From: Bacillota bacterium
GTDB lineage: Bacteria; Bacillota; Clostridia; Christensenellales; CAG-138
DNA length: 64,000 nt
NCBI GenBank assembly: GCA_023435025.1
Contig: JAEYSE010000032.1
Location: 43,973-107,972 of the forward strand
Reading direction: 5' to 3'
How positions within the stretch are numbered: position 1 is the first letter of the stretch; each line of letters opens with the position of its first letter. Position numbers and translations under genes: made by a program. Of this stretch, positions 17,623 through 27,047 are shown one piece after another. The notes under the pieces are model-generated. The model was given only the letters and a program-made list of their open reading frames with translations, was not told where the DNA came from and ran no database searches.

Positions 17623-18546
17623 CTATACGTTTTCCAATTCTTCCATCCAGCGCTTGTCGAATTCCTTGGCCGCGTCATATCCGAGCTTTTTCAACCGGTA
17701 ATTGCGCGCCGCCACCTCCACGATGATTGCGAGGTTCCGCCCCGGACGGACGGGCATGAGGATATGGGGCAATTCCACATCCAATATTGAAATGGTCTGG
17801 TCGTCAAGACCCAATCTGTCGTATGCCTTGCCGTCCTCCCACATTTCCATTTCCATGACGATGTCTATGGACTTTTCCTGTATCACGGCGCCCACGCCGT
17901 ACATATACCGCACGTCTATGATGCCGATACCGCGGATTTCCAAAAGATACCGCGTCAGCGCAGGTGCGGTGCCCGAAAGCCGGTTGTCCGCCACTCTACG
18001 GATTTCCAGCACATCGTCCGCAACAAGTCGATGCCCGCGCTTGACCATTTCGAGCGCCGTTTCGCTTTTGCCCATGCCGCTTTCGCCTATGAGCATCACG
18101 CCCACGCCATATACGTCGAGCAGTACGCCATGCCTTGTGATGCTGGGCGCAAGCAGACGGTCCAGCAGATTTGTGATGGAATGGCTGACCTTGGTAGTCG
18201 GCCGGGGGCTTGAAAATATGGGGATCTGCCGTACGCGCGCCTCCTGCATGAATGCGTCGGGCGGCTCATGATCGCGCGCAAACACCACGCAGGGGACGTC
18301 GTATTGCATCAATATCCCCACTCGATTTTGCATTTCCTCCTTGGAAAGCTGCATGAGATAGTATGTTTCCGCGTTGCCGATAAGCTGCACGCGGTCATAC
18401 GCGAAGTGCTGGAAATACCCGGTCAACTGCAGGCCAGGCCGGTTGATTTCGCTTTCGGAAATCACCATATGTCCGCGACCCTTGCTTTTGATTGTCAGGC
18501 CAAGGGAATTCGCAAATTCCTCTACTGATACCGTCGTACTCTGCAC
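17623..18546 (-). CDS. hprK: HPr kinase/phosphorylase
   Basis: 307 residues. The bifunctional enzyme phosphorylates and dephosphorylates HPr Ser46 and so drives CcpA-dependent catabolite repression. The P-loop GESGMGKSE (about 155) and the HprK signature region (ALTRYLLEIRGIGIIDVRYMYG, about 200) are intact. Length is typical. Neighbouring glcK fits carbon control. Confidence 0.95.
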   Translation of the reverse strand: MQSTTVSVEEFANSLGLTIKSKGRGHMVISESEINRPGLQLTGYFQHFAYDRVQLIGNAETYYLMQLSKEEMQNRVGILMQYDVPCVVFARDHEPPDAFMQEARVRQIPIFSSPRPTTKVSHSITNLLDRLLAPSITRHGVLLDVYGVGVMLIGESGMGKSETALEMVKRGHRLVADDVLEIRRVADNRLSGTAPALTRYLLEIRGIGIIDVRYMYGVGAVIQEKSIDIVMEMEMWEDGKAYDRLGLDDQTISILDVELPHILMPVRPGRNLAIIVEVAARNYRLKKLGYDAAKEFDKRWMEELENV

Positions 18547-18561
18547 AATACCCTCTCCTTT

Positions 18562-19365
18562 TTATTTCTGCAAAAGGACATTGTCTATGACCCAGGCAAC
18601 GCCGTCCGCCTCACAGGCGGGCGCGATGAGCGAGGCAACATCCTTCACAACCTGCTGTCCGTTTTCCACGCATACGCCCAGGCCAGCCATCTGTATCATC
18701 TGCAGATCCAACGTGTTGTCCCCCACGGCCACGGTTTCCGCCTGGGATATGCCCAAAAGCTCCGCTGTGCGCAGCATGGCCGTCCCTTTGTTCATGCCAA
18801 ATTGGTTCAGCTCAATGAACCCGGGCTTGGAGGAGGCAACCTCCAGCCGCTCATAAAAATGCCTGTTGAAACGGGCGATCATTTCACGTTCCTGTTCACC
18901 GGGCTCGGCGTATACAAGCACCTTGGGTACATTGTGCCATTCTTTCTTATTCATATCCGGATCTACGACATAGGGTAGCCGCAGATAGGAGGTATAGCTT
19001 TGAGTAAAACCGTTCTCCTTGGCAAATATCACCGTATCATCCTGGTAGATCTGGCCGTGCAGCCCCCATTCTTGTGCGCACTCCAAAGCCTCTCTGATCA
19101 GGGCCGGGTCTATGGGGGCGCTGAATATCTCTTTGTCGGTTCTGGTATCCATCACCCGAGCCCCGCCGTAAACGATGACGGGGCCGCGGATGCCAATCTT
19201 TTCCCATATGCCGGCTGCGCCGAGGTATCCCCTCCCCGTTGCGATGGTGACAAATATGCCGTTCGCCTGCGCACGCCGTATTGCTTCTAAATTCTTCTCG
19301 CTGATCCGTTTGTCGCTGCCAACCAGGGTATCGTCAATGTCCAAAAAAAGCGCCTTGTATTTCAT
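18562..19365 (-). CDS. Cof-type HAD-superfamily phosphatase
   Basis: The start MKYKALFLDIDDTLVG at 19365 follows AAGGATGG; frames farther upstream lack a ribosome site. The 267-residue product has the HAD nucleophile motif DIDDTL, motif II TIATGRG and motif IV VGDNTLDLQMIQ. It is a soluble phosphatase, probably of a sugar phosphate or flavin-type substrate; the true substrate is unknown. It may belong to the hprK-glcK unit. Confidence 0.88.
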   Translation of the reverse strand: MKYKALFLDIDDTLVGSDKRISEKNLEAIRRAQANGIFVTIATGRGYLGAAGIWEKIGIRGPVIVYGGARVMDTRTDKEIFSAPIDPALIREALECAQEWGLHGQIYQDDTVIFAKENGFTQSYTSYLRLPYVVDPDMNKKEWHNVPKVLVYAEPGEQEREMIARFNRHFYERLEVASSKPGFIELNQFGMNKGTAMLRTAELLGISQAETVAVGDNTLDLQMIQMAGLGVCVENGQQVVKDVASLIAPACEADGVAWVIDNVLLQK

Positions 19366-19501
19366 CCGTTCCATCCTTCTTGCGTGTTGCCTTTCCTGTC
19401 GGGTATCTCTCACCCATTGTAATGAAATTCCACGCAAAATGGAAGAACAAATTTCCCCGCATGGCTGTCACAAGCCTGCCGTAGACCGACAACAGACCTT
19501 G

Positions 19502-20899
19502 TTATTCGACCGAATTCAGCTCTACCGCCTCCGGCTCATCCGGTACCCCATAATAAATATCAGAAGATATATACACAATGCCCTTAATGGAGCGGTATGT
19601 ATCCGAATAGATCAACTTGCGCTCTATAAGATTGCCCTCGAGATCGTAATATTCCTTATAGGTTTCAGACTTCTTCCCCCTGCGTGCTTCGCGGTAAACC
19701 TCCCTTGTATTGGCAGGCAGACTTTCATCCAGCATAACGTCCTCGCCAAGTGAGGGCAGCGTTGCCACGCGTTTGGAAGAGATCTTGACTACCCTGTCGT
19801 CATAGAGCGGCTTTCCATAAAGGGAAATCGTCAGCTTCTTTTTGCTGGAAGTCTCCGCGATAACATACAGGTCATACCCCGTGTTGTTGACAAATTTGAA
19901 GTTCGGGCCCCCGGTGCTGATTGTGGCGTCGCGGCCGATATCCACATAACCGGACGGCCAGCTATGCGGCGTCCTCGTTGTTACGGAAAGATCGGCAAGA
20001 AGCACCGCGTTAAAGAGCGTGGTACTCACCTGGCAGACCCCGCCGCCGTATTCCTGCTCATACCGCCCTTCCCGGATGCCTGGCGCAGTTCTCCAGCCGG
20101 TCTCTTTGTTGCGCGGGCCGAGTATGCCGTTGGTATCAAACTCTTCCCCGGGTTTGAGCAGGTGGCCGCTGATGATGCCCGCCGCCTTCGTAATATTGTG
20201 CACCCGTCCGGAGGCATTCAGCGGGGACTTCGAATAGGAGGTACTGAACGTGGAAATCAGCCGGTGCTCGTCGCGGGCCTGCGCTTCGGTATACGTGGGA
20301 TTGAGTACGGTATGGGAAAGCGTAAGCGTTGCGCTTTCCTCCGTTTCCACCGCTTGCGCGATAAGCTGGGTCAATTCTTCGGGACGGGTTTCCCTCCCGC
20401 TGTGCTCAGATGTAAATGTGAAATATCCTTCCTGCTCCAGGTCGAACTTTACGGTGGCGTCAACAGGCGCCACATAAAAGGAATCACTAACCTCCCGGAT
20501 ACGCTGCTGCGCCGCCTCCTTATCGAGCCTAAGCGAGACGTTCAATGTTCTTGGCTGCTTTCTTAGCCCGTTGTGCAACGGCAAGTACGAAGCTTCCCGC
20601 ACCATTTCCTCCACGTTCGCAAGTATCGGCAGCTCCGAAGCTTCGATATGGACCGTATTTACACCCGGAATATCCGCAAGTGAAACTTCATACGCCATGC
20701 GGCTGATCTTTTCCTGCATATGGCGTTTGATTGTCTCCTCCGCTTCCTGCACCTGCATGCGGGAAACGTCCACCCCTTCTATAAAGATATCCTCGCCAAG
20801 CTCAAACGTGGGCGGCGGGATTTGGCCGCGCGGCACCGCCTGGCAGCCGTATGCCAGTATGCCAAGTAACAGGACGAAAAATATGAAATAACGGCGCAA
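19502..20899 (-). CDS. VanW-family cell-envelope lipoprotein
   Basis: A TTG at 20899 with the ribosome site AAAGGAGTG is the best start. The 465-residue product begins with a lipoprotein-like signal (FVLLLGILAYGC), then two PG-binding-4-like segments (about 60-210), and the VanW domain (about 235-370) with LKPGEEFDTNGILGPRN and YGGGVCQVSTTLFNAVL. A C-terminal beta segment resembles G5 domains. VanW proteins act at the wall outside the membrane, but their exact reaction is not known. Confidence 0.87.
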   Translation of the reverse strand: MRRYFIFFVLLLGILAYGCQAVPRGQIPPPTFELGEDIFIEGVDVSRMQVQEAEETIKRHMQEKISRMAYEVSLADIPGVNTVHIEASELPILANVEEMVREASYLPLHNGLRKQPRTLNVSLRLDKEAAQQRIREVSDSFYVAPVDATVKFDLEQEGYFTFTSEHSGRETRPEELTQLIAQAVETEESATLTLSHTVLNPTYTEAQARDEHRLISTFSTSYSKSPLNASGRVHNITKAAGIISGHLLKPGEEFDTNGILGPRNKETGWRTAPGIREGRYEQEYGGGVCQVSTTLFNAVLLADLSVTTRTPHSWPSGYVDIGRDATISTGGPNFKFVNNTGYDLYVIAETSSKKKLTISLYGKPLYDDRVVKISSKRVATLPSLGEDVMLDESLPANTREVYREARRGKKSETYKEYYDLEGNLIERKLIYSDTYRSIKGIVYISSDIYYGVPDEPEAVELNSVE

Positions 20900-21116
20900 G
20901 AATGGCACTCCTTTCCTTGGGTGTGGATGCCCCGAACTCATACGGGGCTTCCAAATATATTTGATATTTTATATTTGCCCGATCGTATTTTTTGCATGTG
21001 TCGGTTTGGACGTGTGATATACAGTTTTCATTTCCAACTGCGTATTTCAGCTTTTTTGTGTATATTCGCCCCTCCTCTTTCAATAGAAATCAGTATCGAG
21101 TGATTTTAGCGGCGAT

Positions 21117-22571
21117 ATGAAAAGAGGTGCAGACTTGGAACTTGTTTCTAAAATAAACGCTTCTGTCAACGCGCTTGTATGGGGAATTCCCATGCTCGTT
21201 CTCATCATGGGCACCGGGGTTTATTTCTCCCTGCGCACCGGCTGGCTTCAGTTTTTTAAATTCCCACTGGTGATGAAAAAAATATTCAGTAGCGCAAAAC
21301 CGGAAACCAGGCGCGATAAAGGAGCCGTCTCCCCATTCCAGGCGGTCACCACCGCGCTTGCGGCCACATTGGGCACAGGCAATATCGCAGGAGTCGCGGG
21401 CGCGATCGCGCTCGGCGGCCCGGGCGCAGTGTTCTGGATGTGGGTTTCCGCGTTATTCGGCATGGCAACAAAATACGCCGAAGTCCTTCTTGCCATACGT
21501 TTTCGCAAGCGCAACGCGAAGGGCGAATGGGTTGGCGGACCTATGTACTATATCACGCGTGGATTGGGCAAGAACTGGCGGTGGCTTGCGGTTCTTTTTG
21601 CATGCTTTGGCGCGGCTGCCGCGTTCGGTATAGGTAATATGGCGCAGATGAACACCATATCCACGGCGGTGATCAGCCTGTTTGAAAGCTTTTCTGCCGA
21701 CCCGAACATGGTCATTGATAACGGCCATACCATAAAACTCATAGCCGGCATACTCGTGGCGTTTCTTTCCGCTTTGGTGATTATGGGGGGAATGAAGCGG
21801 ATTGGACAAGTGACGGAAAAATTCATTCCGCTGATGAGCGTGCTTTACCTGCTGGGCGCCGTCATTATCATAGGGGTTAATATTGAAAAACTTGGGCCGG
21901 TACTTTCGGATATCGTAACGGGAGCGTTCCGGCCCGAGGCCGTTACGGGAGGTACTGCCATATCCATGCTCACCTCCATGCAGCGCGGCATAGGCCGGGG
22001 CGTATTCTCCAACGAAGCAGGTATGGGCTCGGCACCCATCGCTCATGCGGCGGCAGACACAAAAAGCCCCGTAGAACAGGGCTTTTTCGGCATATTTGAA
22101 GTGTTTGCGGATACTATCGTAATTTGCACGGTCACCGCGCTTGTGATTTTGATGGGACTAAACGACATCTCTTACGGGCAGAACGCGGGTGCGGAGCTCA
22201 CGGTGCGCGCATTTGCCACCGTGTTTACGGATAAAGGCGCTTCCGCCATCGTCGCGGTGGGCATTTTGTTCTTCGCTGTGGCCACCATATTCAGCTGGTC
22301 GCTCTATGGCACGCGCTGCTGCGAATTTCTGCTGGGCCCGAAGTCCACAAAGCCCTACCAGTTGTTGTTCCTTGGGTTTACCGTGCTCGGCGCAACCATG
22401 GAAATGGGCCTTGTGTGGGAGATTGCAGATACGTTAAACGGGCTGATGTCACTTCCCAACCTTATCGCCATACTCGCGCTTTCGGGTACCGTAGCACGGC
22501 TGACAAAAGAATATAAAAGTACGCTCCTTACGCGCCCAAAGCGGGGACGTAGGCCCGCCGCATTCAAGTAA
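21117..22571 (+). CDS. Sodium:alanine/glycine symporter, AGCS family
   Basis: 484 residues with about eleven membrane helices. Family motifs: TALAATLGTGNIAGVAGAIA (about 82), FSNEAGMGSAPIAHAAA (about 300). It imports alanine or glycine with Na+ or H+. Two starts are possible: ATG at 21117, or TTG at 21135, which has AGAGGTG at good spacing before it; the second would shorten the protein by six residues. It ends 2 bp from the convergent ABC gene, with no terminator visible between them. Confidence 0.92.
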   Translation: MKRGADLELVSKINASVNALVWGIPMLVLIMGTGVYFSLRTGWLQFFKFPLVMKKIFSSAKPETRRDKGAVSPFQAVTTALAATLGTGNIAGVAGAIALGGPGAVFWMWVSALFGMATKYAEVLLAIRFRKRNAKGEWVGGPMYYITRGLGKNWRWLAVLFACFGAAAAFGIGNMAQMNTISTAVISLFESFSADPNMVIDNGHTIKLIAGILVAFLSALVIMGGMKRIGQVTEKFIPLMSVLYLLGAVIIIGVNIEKLGPVLSDIVTGAFRPEAVTGGTAISMLTSMQRGIGRGVFSNEAGMGSAPIAHAAADTKSPVEQGFFGIFEVFADTIVICTVTALVILMGLNDISYGQNAGAELTVRAFATVFTDKGASAIVAVGILFFAVATIFSWSLYGTRCCEFLLGPKSTKPYQLLFLGFTVLGATMEMGLVWEIADTLNGLMSLPNLIAILALSGTVARLTKEYKSTLLTRPKRGRRPAAFK

Positions 22572-22573
22572 AA

Positions 22574-23320
22574 TCAGGCTTCCGTTGGCCGCAGCACGCG
22601 CCGCAAAAATTCCCGCGTGCGCTGTTGGGACGGGTTGTTGAATATAACGTCGGGTTTGTCGTCCTCCACAATGACGCCTTCGTCCATGAATACCACACGG
22701 TGCGCAACGTCCTTCGCAAACGCCATTTCGTGCGTCACCACTAACATGGTAAGGCCAGATTTGGCAAGGTCCTGCATGACCAGCAGCACATCCCCTACCA
22801 TTTCCGGGTCCAGCGCGGAGGTGGGTTCATCAAAGAGCAGCACCTCCGGATCCATGCAAAGCGCACGTGCGATGGCCACGCGCTGCTTCTGCCCGCCGGA
22901 TAGCTGCTTGGGCTTTGCGTTGACATAGGGCAGCATGCCGACCTTGTCGAGATACTGCTTCGCCTTTTCCTCACTTTCGGCGCGGCTGCGCTTTAACACC
23001 TTCATCTGGCCGACTACGCAGTTCTGGAGCGCAGTCATGTTATAGAAGAGGTTAAACTGCTGGAACACCATACCCACTCGGGCGCGATATTCCGCGACAC
23101 GGAAGTTTTTGGACTGAATATCCTCCCCATGGAAGAGGATGCTGCCGCCCGTGGGGCGCTCGAGCAGATTGATACATCTTAGCAGCGTGCTCTTGCCCGA
23201 GCCCGACGCACCAATGATGCAGACGACATCCCCCGCCGAAACAGAAAAATCGATATCCCGCAGCACGGCATGGTCGCCAAAGCTTTTGCTTAGATGCTGT
23301 ACTTCTATGTTATATGCCAT
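22574..23320 (-). CDS. Polar amino-acid ABC transporter ATPase
   Basis: 248 residues, with Walker A GASGSGKST, signature LSGGQKQR and Walker B VLLFDEPTSALD. Closest in form to GlnQ/HisP-type ATPases. It is the last gene of a binding protein, permease, ATPase operon preceded by a lysine riboswitch, so lysine or a similar cationic amino acid is the likely substrate. Confidence 0.93.
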   Translation of the reverse strand: MAYNIEVQHLSKSFGDHAVLRDIDFSVSAGDVVCIIGASGSGKSTLLRCINLLERPTGGSILFHGEDIQSKNFRVAEYRARVGMVFQQFNLFYNMTALQNCVVGQMKVLKRSRAESEEKAKQYLDKVGMLPYVNAKPKQLSGGQKQRVAIARALCMDPEVLLFDEPTSALDPEMVGDVLLVMQDLAKSGLTMLVVTHEMAFAKDVAHRVVFMDEGVIVEDDKPDVIFNNPSQQRTREFLRRVLRPTEA

Positions 23321-23321
23321 A

Positions 23322-24116
23322 TTAGCGACCTCCTTTGCGCGTCGTTTTGAGGTTGGTATTCACGATCGCGCTTATATCCGTCTGGGAGCCGGGAATGATG
23401 CGGTAATTCTCCGGTCCATCCATCTTCTTTTCGATCAGCCGGAGTATGCGCGTGGTGGTAAACGTCAGCACAAAATAGATGACGGCCGCAACGGTGAACG
23501 CCTCAAAGAACTTATAGTATGTGCCCGCAACGGATTTTGCGGTAAAGAACAGTTCCGATACCGCAATGACGTTTAATACGGAGCTGTCCTTGATATTTAC
23601 GACAAACTCATTGCCAATGGAAGGCATGATATTGCGTACCGCCTGCGGCAACACGACATTGACCATGGTCTGCCAATGCGTCATGCCGAGTGAATGCGCG
23701 CCCTCCGTCTGGCCGCTGTCCACCGAGATGATACCACCTCTTATAATTTCCGCCATGTACGCGCCTGTGTTAATGGAAATGACGATGATGGCTGCTGTGG
23801 TGGACGCAAGGTCAATCCCCATATACTGCATCGCGCCATAGAAAATGACCACGGCTTGCACGATCATCGGCGTACCGCGGAACACTTCAATGTAAGCGGA
23901 TAATATGAACCGAAGGATATAAAGCAATATCCGTTTTACAATGTTATCATCCGGGTTGATCGGAATGGTTCTTAAAACCGCCACCAAAAGGCCGATCACA
24001 AAGCCAATGACGGTGCCCGTGATTGCCACCAGCATCGTCATTCCCGTTCCCCTGAGGAACAGCATTCCGTTTTCCTGCAATATAAATGCTATCCAGCCCC
24101 AAAATGTTGTAGGCAT
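23322..24116 (-). CDS. Polar amino-acid ABC transporter permease
   Basis: 264 residues with about five helices and the HisM/GlnP family loop (EVFRGTPMIVQAVVIFYG, and EGAHSLGMTHWQTMVNVVLPQA with the ATPase-coupling EAA segment). It lies 1 bp upstream of the ATPase gene. The 70-bp gap from the binding-protein gene carries a strong hairpin. Confidence 0.92.
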   Translation of the reverse strand: MPTTFWGWIAFILQENGMLFLRGTGMTMLVAITGTVIGFVIGLLVAVLRTIPINPDDNIVKRILLYILRFILSAYIEVFRGTPMIVQAVVIFYGAMQYMGIDLASTTAAIIVISINTGAYMAEIIRGGIISVDSGQTEGAHSLGMTHWQTMVNVVLPQAVRNIMPSIGNEFVVNIKDSSVLNVIAVSELFFTAKSVAGTYYKFFEAFTVAAVIYFVLTFTTTRILRLIEKKMDGPENYRIIPGSQTDISAIVNTNLKTTRKGGR

Positions 24117-24142
24117 TCATCCACTTCCCATCTGACGTATTC

Positions 24143-24171
24143 AAGGCCGGGCCCGAGAACGGCCCGGCCTT
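24143..24171 (-). terminator. GC-rich hairpin inside the lysine transporter operon
   Basis: A perfect 11-bp stem (24143-24153 with 24161-24171, loop CGAGAAC) lies between the binding-protein and permease genes. It lacks a T tract, so it is likely a partial attenuator or mRNA stabiliser giving more binding protein than permease. Confidence 0.55.
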
Positions 24172-24186
24172 GTCATTTCGTATTCT

Positions 24187-25089
24187 TTACTCGGAGAGCG
24201 GCTGCCTTGCAACAGCTTCATCCATCATCTGCTGGCGCTGCTCCTTGCTGACGCCGGCAAGTATCTCGTTGATAGGCCCAACTAGTTCGCTGCCCTTGGG
24301 CAGGCCGACTGCGACCGCGACATCCTCGGGGGAAGCTTCAAAGCCCTGGCCCGCTTCAAACTGTATGAACGCGAGTTCCGGGTTGGAGGCAACAGCAGAG
24401 ACCGCGCCCGGCCGCTCGGATACGTAGCCATCCACCTTGCCAGAAGTAAGCGCCACGATCATAGCGGGGAAGTTTTCCATGGGAGTCTGATGCTGGACTT
24501 CGGGGATCTGATCCACAACGGTATCATGGAATGTGTTCAGCTGGGCGACGATCTTCGTGCCCTTGAAATCCGCAAGGCTCTTGGCGGCGGCAAGCGGGCT
24601 GTCCTTCTTGACGACGACCACAAGATCGCTCTCATAGTACGGATCGGTAAAATCAATTGTGATCGCGCGCTCTGCGGTGGGGCTCATACCGGCGATGATA
24701 GCGTCGATCTTGCCGGAAATGAGCGCGGGCGGCAGGCCATCCCACTCGGTCTTGACGATGACAAGTTCACGGCCGAGCGCGTCGGCGATGAGTTTCGCCA
24801 TCTGCACGTCATAACCATCCGCAAAGCCGCCTTCGGGGATGGGAACGGTTGTTTCGCTCTCATTTTGTTGTGTCCAGTTGAAGGGTGCGTAGTTGCATTC
24901 CAGGCCAACGCGGAAGGGTTCCTTGGCGGCAGGGGCTTCGGTAGCCGCGGGCGCTTCCGTCGCGGTGGCAGGGGCTTCGGTCGCCGCAGCGGGCGCTTCG
25001 GTTGCGGCGGGCGCCGCTACGGGTGCCGCGCAGGCAGCAAGCCCAAGGCAAAGTGCGAGCGCAAGCAGCAGGGCAATACTCTTCTTCAT
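24187..25089 (-). CDS. Amino-acid-binding lipoprotein (probably lysine) of the ABC transporter
   Basis: 300 residues. The lipoprotein signal ends LALCLGLAAC, followed by an unusual Ala/Thr/Glu/Pro linker made of repeated TEAPA units (about 25-56). The SBP-3 domain (about 60-295) has FRVGLECNYAPFNW and DGYDVQMAKLIADAL. It captures the amino acid outside the cell. The lysine riboswitch upstream is the best evidence for specificity. Confidence 0.9.
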   Translation of the reverse strand: MKKSIALLLALALCLGLAACAAPVAAPAATEAPAAATEAPATATEAPAATEAPAAKEPFRVGLECNYAPFNWTQQNESETTVPIPEGGFADGYDVQMAKLIADALGRELVIVKTEWDGLPPALISGKIDAIIAGMSPTAERAITIDFTDPYYESDLVVVVKKDSPLAAAKSLADFKGTKIVAQLNTFHDTVVDQIPEVQHQTPMENFPAMIVALTSGKVDGYVSERPGAVSAVASNPELAFIQFEAGQGFEASPEDVAVAVGLPKGSELVGPINEILAGVSKEQRQQMMDEAVARQPLSE

Positions 25090-25119
25090 TGTGGTTCCTC
25101 CTGTAATTTTAATATTTTT

Positions 25120-25155
25120 GGAAAAATAAAACGGCCGGAGCGATTACTCCAGCCG
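25120..25155 (-). terminator. Riboswitch-controlled terminator
   Basis: Stem 25147-25155 with 25132-25140 (9 bp with one G-T pair, loop of six), followed on the minus strand by TTTTATTTTT, just upstream of the binding-protein gene. It is the expected OFF structure of the lysine riboswitch. Confidence 0.85.
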
Positions 25156-25185
25156 CTAGGTAGACATTTCCCTGTGCGAACTGAT

Positions 25186-25359
25186 GAATAGCGCTCCACA
25201 GCGCCAACATGCGCTGCGACAGTCGGCAGGATATTCTCCTGCAAACCAGCAACATACCGCCCAAGCCGATACCCTGCTTCGGCAAGTTCCCCTTTCACAA
25301 AGCCTCTTCGCCCCTTGAGCGGCTCCGCCCTGCTACTGTTGAAACCTGCGCCTCTATCC
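25186..25359 (-). promoter_or_regulatory. Lysine riboswitch (L-box) aptamer
   Basis: Read on the minus strand, the leader shows the L-box order of conserved pieces: GATAGAGGCGC, AGTAGC, GTGAAAGGGGA, TTGCCGAAGC and GACTGTC, closed by a P1 stem GGATAG / CTATTC at the two ends. Length and the following terminator fit. Lysine binding would turn the transporter operon off. Together with its terminator it fills the 389-bp gap; the remaining 25363-25478 shows nothing clear. Confidence 0.85.
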
Positions 25360-25478
25360 TTCTATGACCCGCAACTCACATTGCGGTTTAAGTCATTATG
25401 ATACAGGAGCCATCAAAAGTCAATACAAAACCTCTGCCATAAATAAAAGAATGTATCGTTAACCTTGGCGCACCATAC

Positions 25479-27047
25479 CTACGCCAAATCGATGTCATGC
25501 AGTATCCCCCTGCTGAAGAAAACAATCAGCATGGAGATAAGTATGTTCCATCCGATGAAAAGGAAGTACGTGAGCAACCCGGGAATGCTTTCGCTTAGAA
25601 TCATGGAAACAATCATTCCCGGCATAACCAGCAACAGAAGTATGACGATATACACGGTCATCACGAGTGCTTTATTTTTAGAGGGCCCCAGCACGCGCTC
25701 CACAATCAGCATCCCCGCCATATACAGCAGGGAAATGCTTGCATAGCACAGAACAGCCGCAACGCCTTCCAGGAACGTCCCGTGATACAGCAACACGCCG
25801 AGTATTGCGAATAGTACGCCGTCAACAAGCGCCTTTTCTATCTGTGGCAGTAGCACCGCCATCAGCTTGCTCCAGGCGTTTGCGGGTGCAAGATACAATA
25901 CGGGATACTGAAGTTCCCTTGCAATGCCACCTGTCATGTTCAAGAATATCATCATCCAGACGCTCATGTTGAGCACGCCCCATAGCCAACCGCTTTCGAT
26001 CGCTTCCTTGGGCAGGAACAGCAGGCCCATGATGGGGCCAGCAAACGCGCCGAGCGAATAGAGGTCGACCACAAATATGCCGCTGCGCGACTGCTCCCGC
26101 AGGATACGGCCCGTAAAAGCGAGCGCGCCTGTGCCGTACAGCGGCCCTTTGTCCCGTACGATTTTTGCGCTGACCTCTCCCTGTGAGGAAGTAAAGCGGC
26201 CCGCCTTTGCGTCCTCCTGTTTCTGATTGGCGCGTTCCGCTGCGAGTAGAACATCCTCAAAATAATCCATATGGGTGCGCTGCAGCAGCAGCGCGCACAC
26301 CAGCGTGCCAAGGAGGATCAATACAAAGTAGAGCACGGCCCCGGTCCATTGGTAACTTGCAAAACATACGGCAAGCCCGCGCACCCAACCGACAAACGGA
26401 AAATAGTTCCACGCATCCGCGCTAAAGTACATAGTCAGCGCGGTCTGCAAGTCTCCCTTGCCGGGCATGAACAGAAAAAAGCCGCCCACAATGCCAATAC
26501 AGATCAGAGAAAGCGCGTAATTGACATAGTTGCGCCGTTTAGAAGACCCTGCGCAAAATGCATACAAAAGGGCGGACAATATCTGCGAGGCGAAGCCGAT
26601 GAGCGCGTAGGAGGCCATAAGCCCTAGCAGCGCATAGCCGTCCAGACCCGCCGCGTTGCGCATATTGGGGTATTGGAATATCATGAAAACCGAAGCCGCA
26701 AGCAGTATGCCCGCCTGCTTCAAAATGCCGCCCACCAGAATTTTTCTTGGGCTGATTGGCGCAACAAACATAAAGTTGACGTCCGCCATGGAAAAAAGCG
26801 CCGTCCCCTGCTTAAGCCCCGTCATGACGGAAATTCCGGCAATGAAGAAGAACACGCCGAATAGTATGGCGGAATACCCTGAAATCACCTTTTCTTTGGG
26901 CGCTTCGCCGGAAACACCCAGGCCGAAGATCATGTAGCCGACAAACCCCAGCAACAGCAGGTACAAAACCAGTATGAGCGGTTTTTTGAGCACCAGCAAA
27001 AAGCGATTTTTTAGCGACCGAAGCCACAGATAGACGATCGCTCTCAT
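25479..27047 (-). CDS. Putative ABC exporter membrane subunit
   Basis: 522 residues with about twelve hydrophobic segments in two similar halves, like the ABC-2-type putative ABC exporter family of Clostridia. A charged stretch at about 265-300 (AERANQKQEDAKAGRF) separates the halves. The start overlaps the ATPase stop by 4 bp. The substrate is unknown. Confidence 0.82.
   Translation of the reverse strand: MRAIVYLWLRSLKNRFLLVLKKPLILVLYLLLLGFVGYMIFGLGVSGEAPKEKVISGYSAILFGVFFFIAGISVMTGLKQGTALFSMADVNFMFVAPISPRKILVGGILKQAGILLAASVFMIFQYPNMRNAAGLDGYALLGLMASYALIGFASQILSALLYAFCAGSSKRRNYVNYALSLICIGIVGGFFLFMPGKGDLQTALTMYFSADAWNYFPFVGWVRGLAVCFASYQWTGAVLYFVLILLGTLVCALLLQRTHMDYFEDVLLAAERANQKQEDAKAGRFTSSQGEVSAKIVRDKGPLYGTGALAFTGRILREQSRSGIFVVDLYSLGAFAGPIMGLLFLPKEAIESGWLWGVLNMSVWMMIFLNMTGGIARELQYPVLYLAPANAWSKLMAVLLPQIEKALVDGVLFAILGVLLYHGTFLEGVAAVLCYASISLLYMAGMLIVERVLGPSKNKALVMTVYIVILLLLVMPGMIVSMILSESIPGLLTYFLFIGWNILISMLIVFFSRGILHDIDLA

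Noticed and set aside
24893..25129. Alanine/glycine-rich plus-strand frames in the binding-protein gene
   Set aside because: They are shadows of the repetitive TEAPA linker, with no ribosome site.
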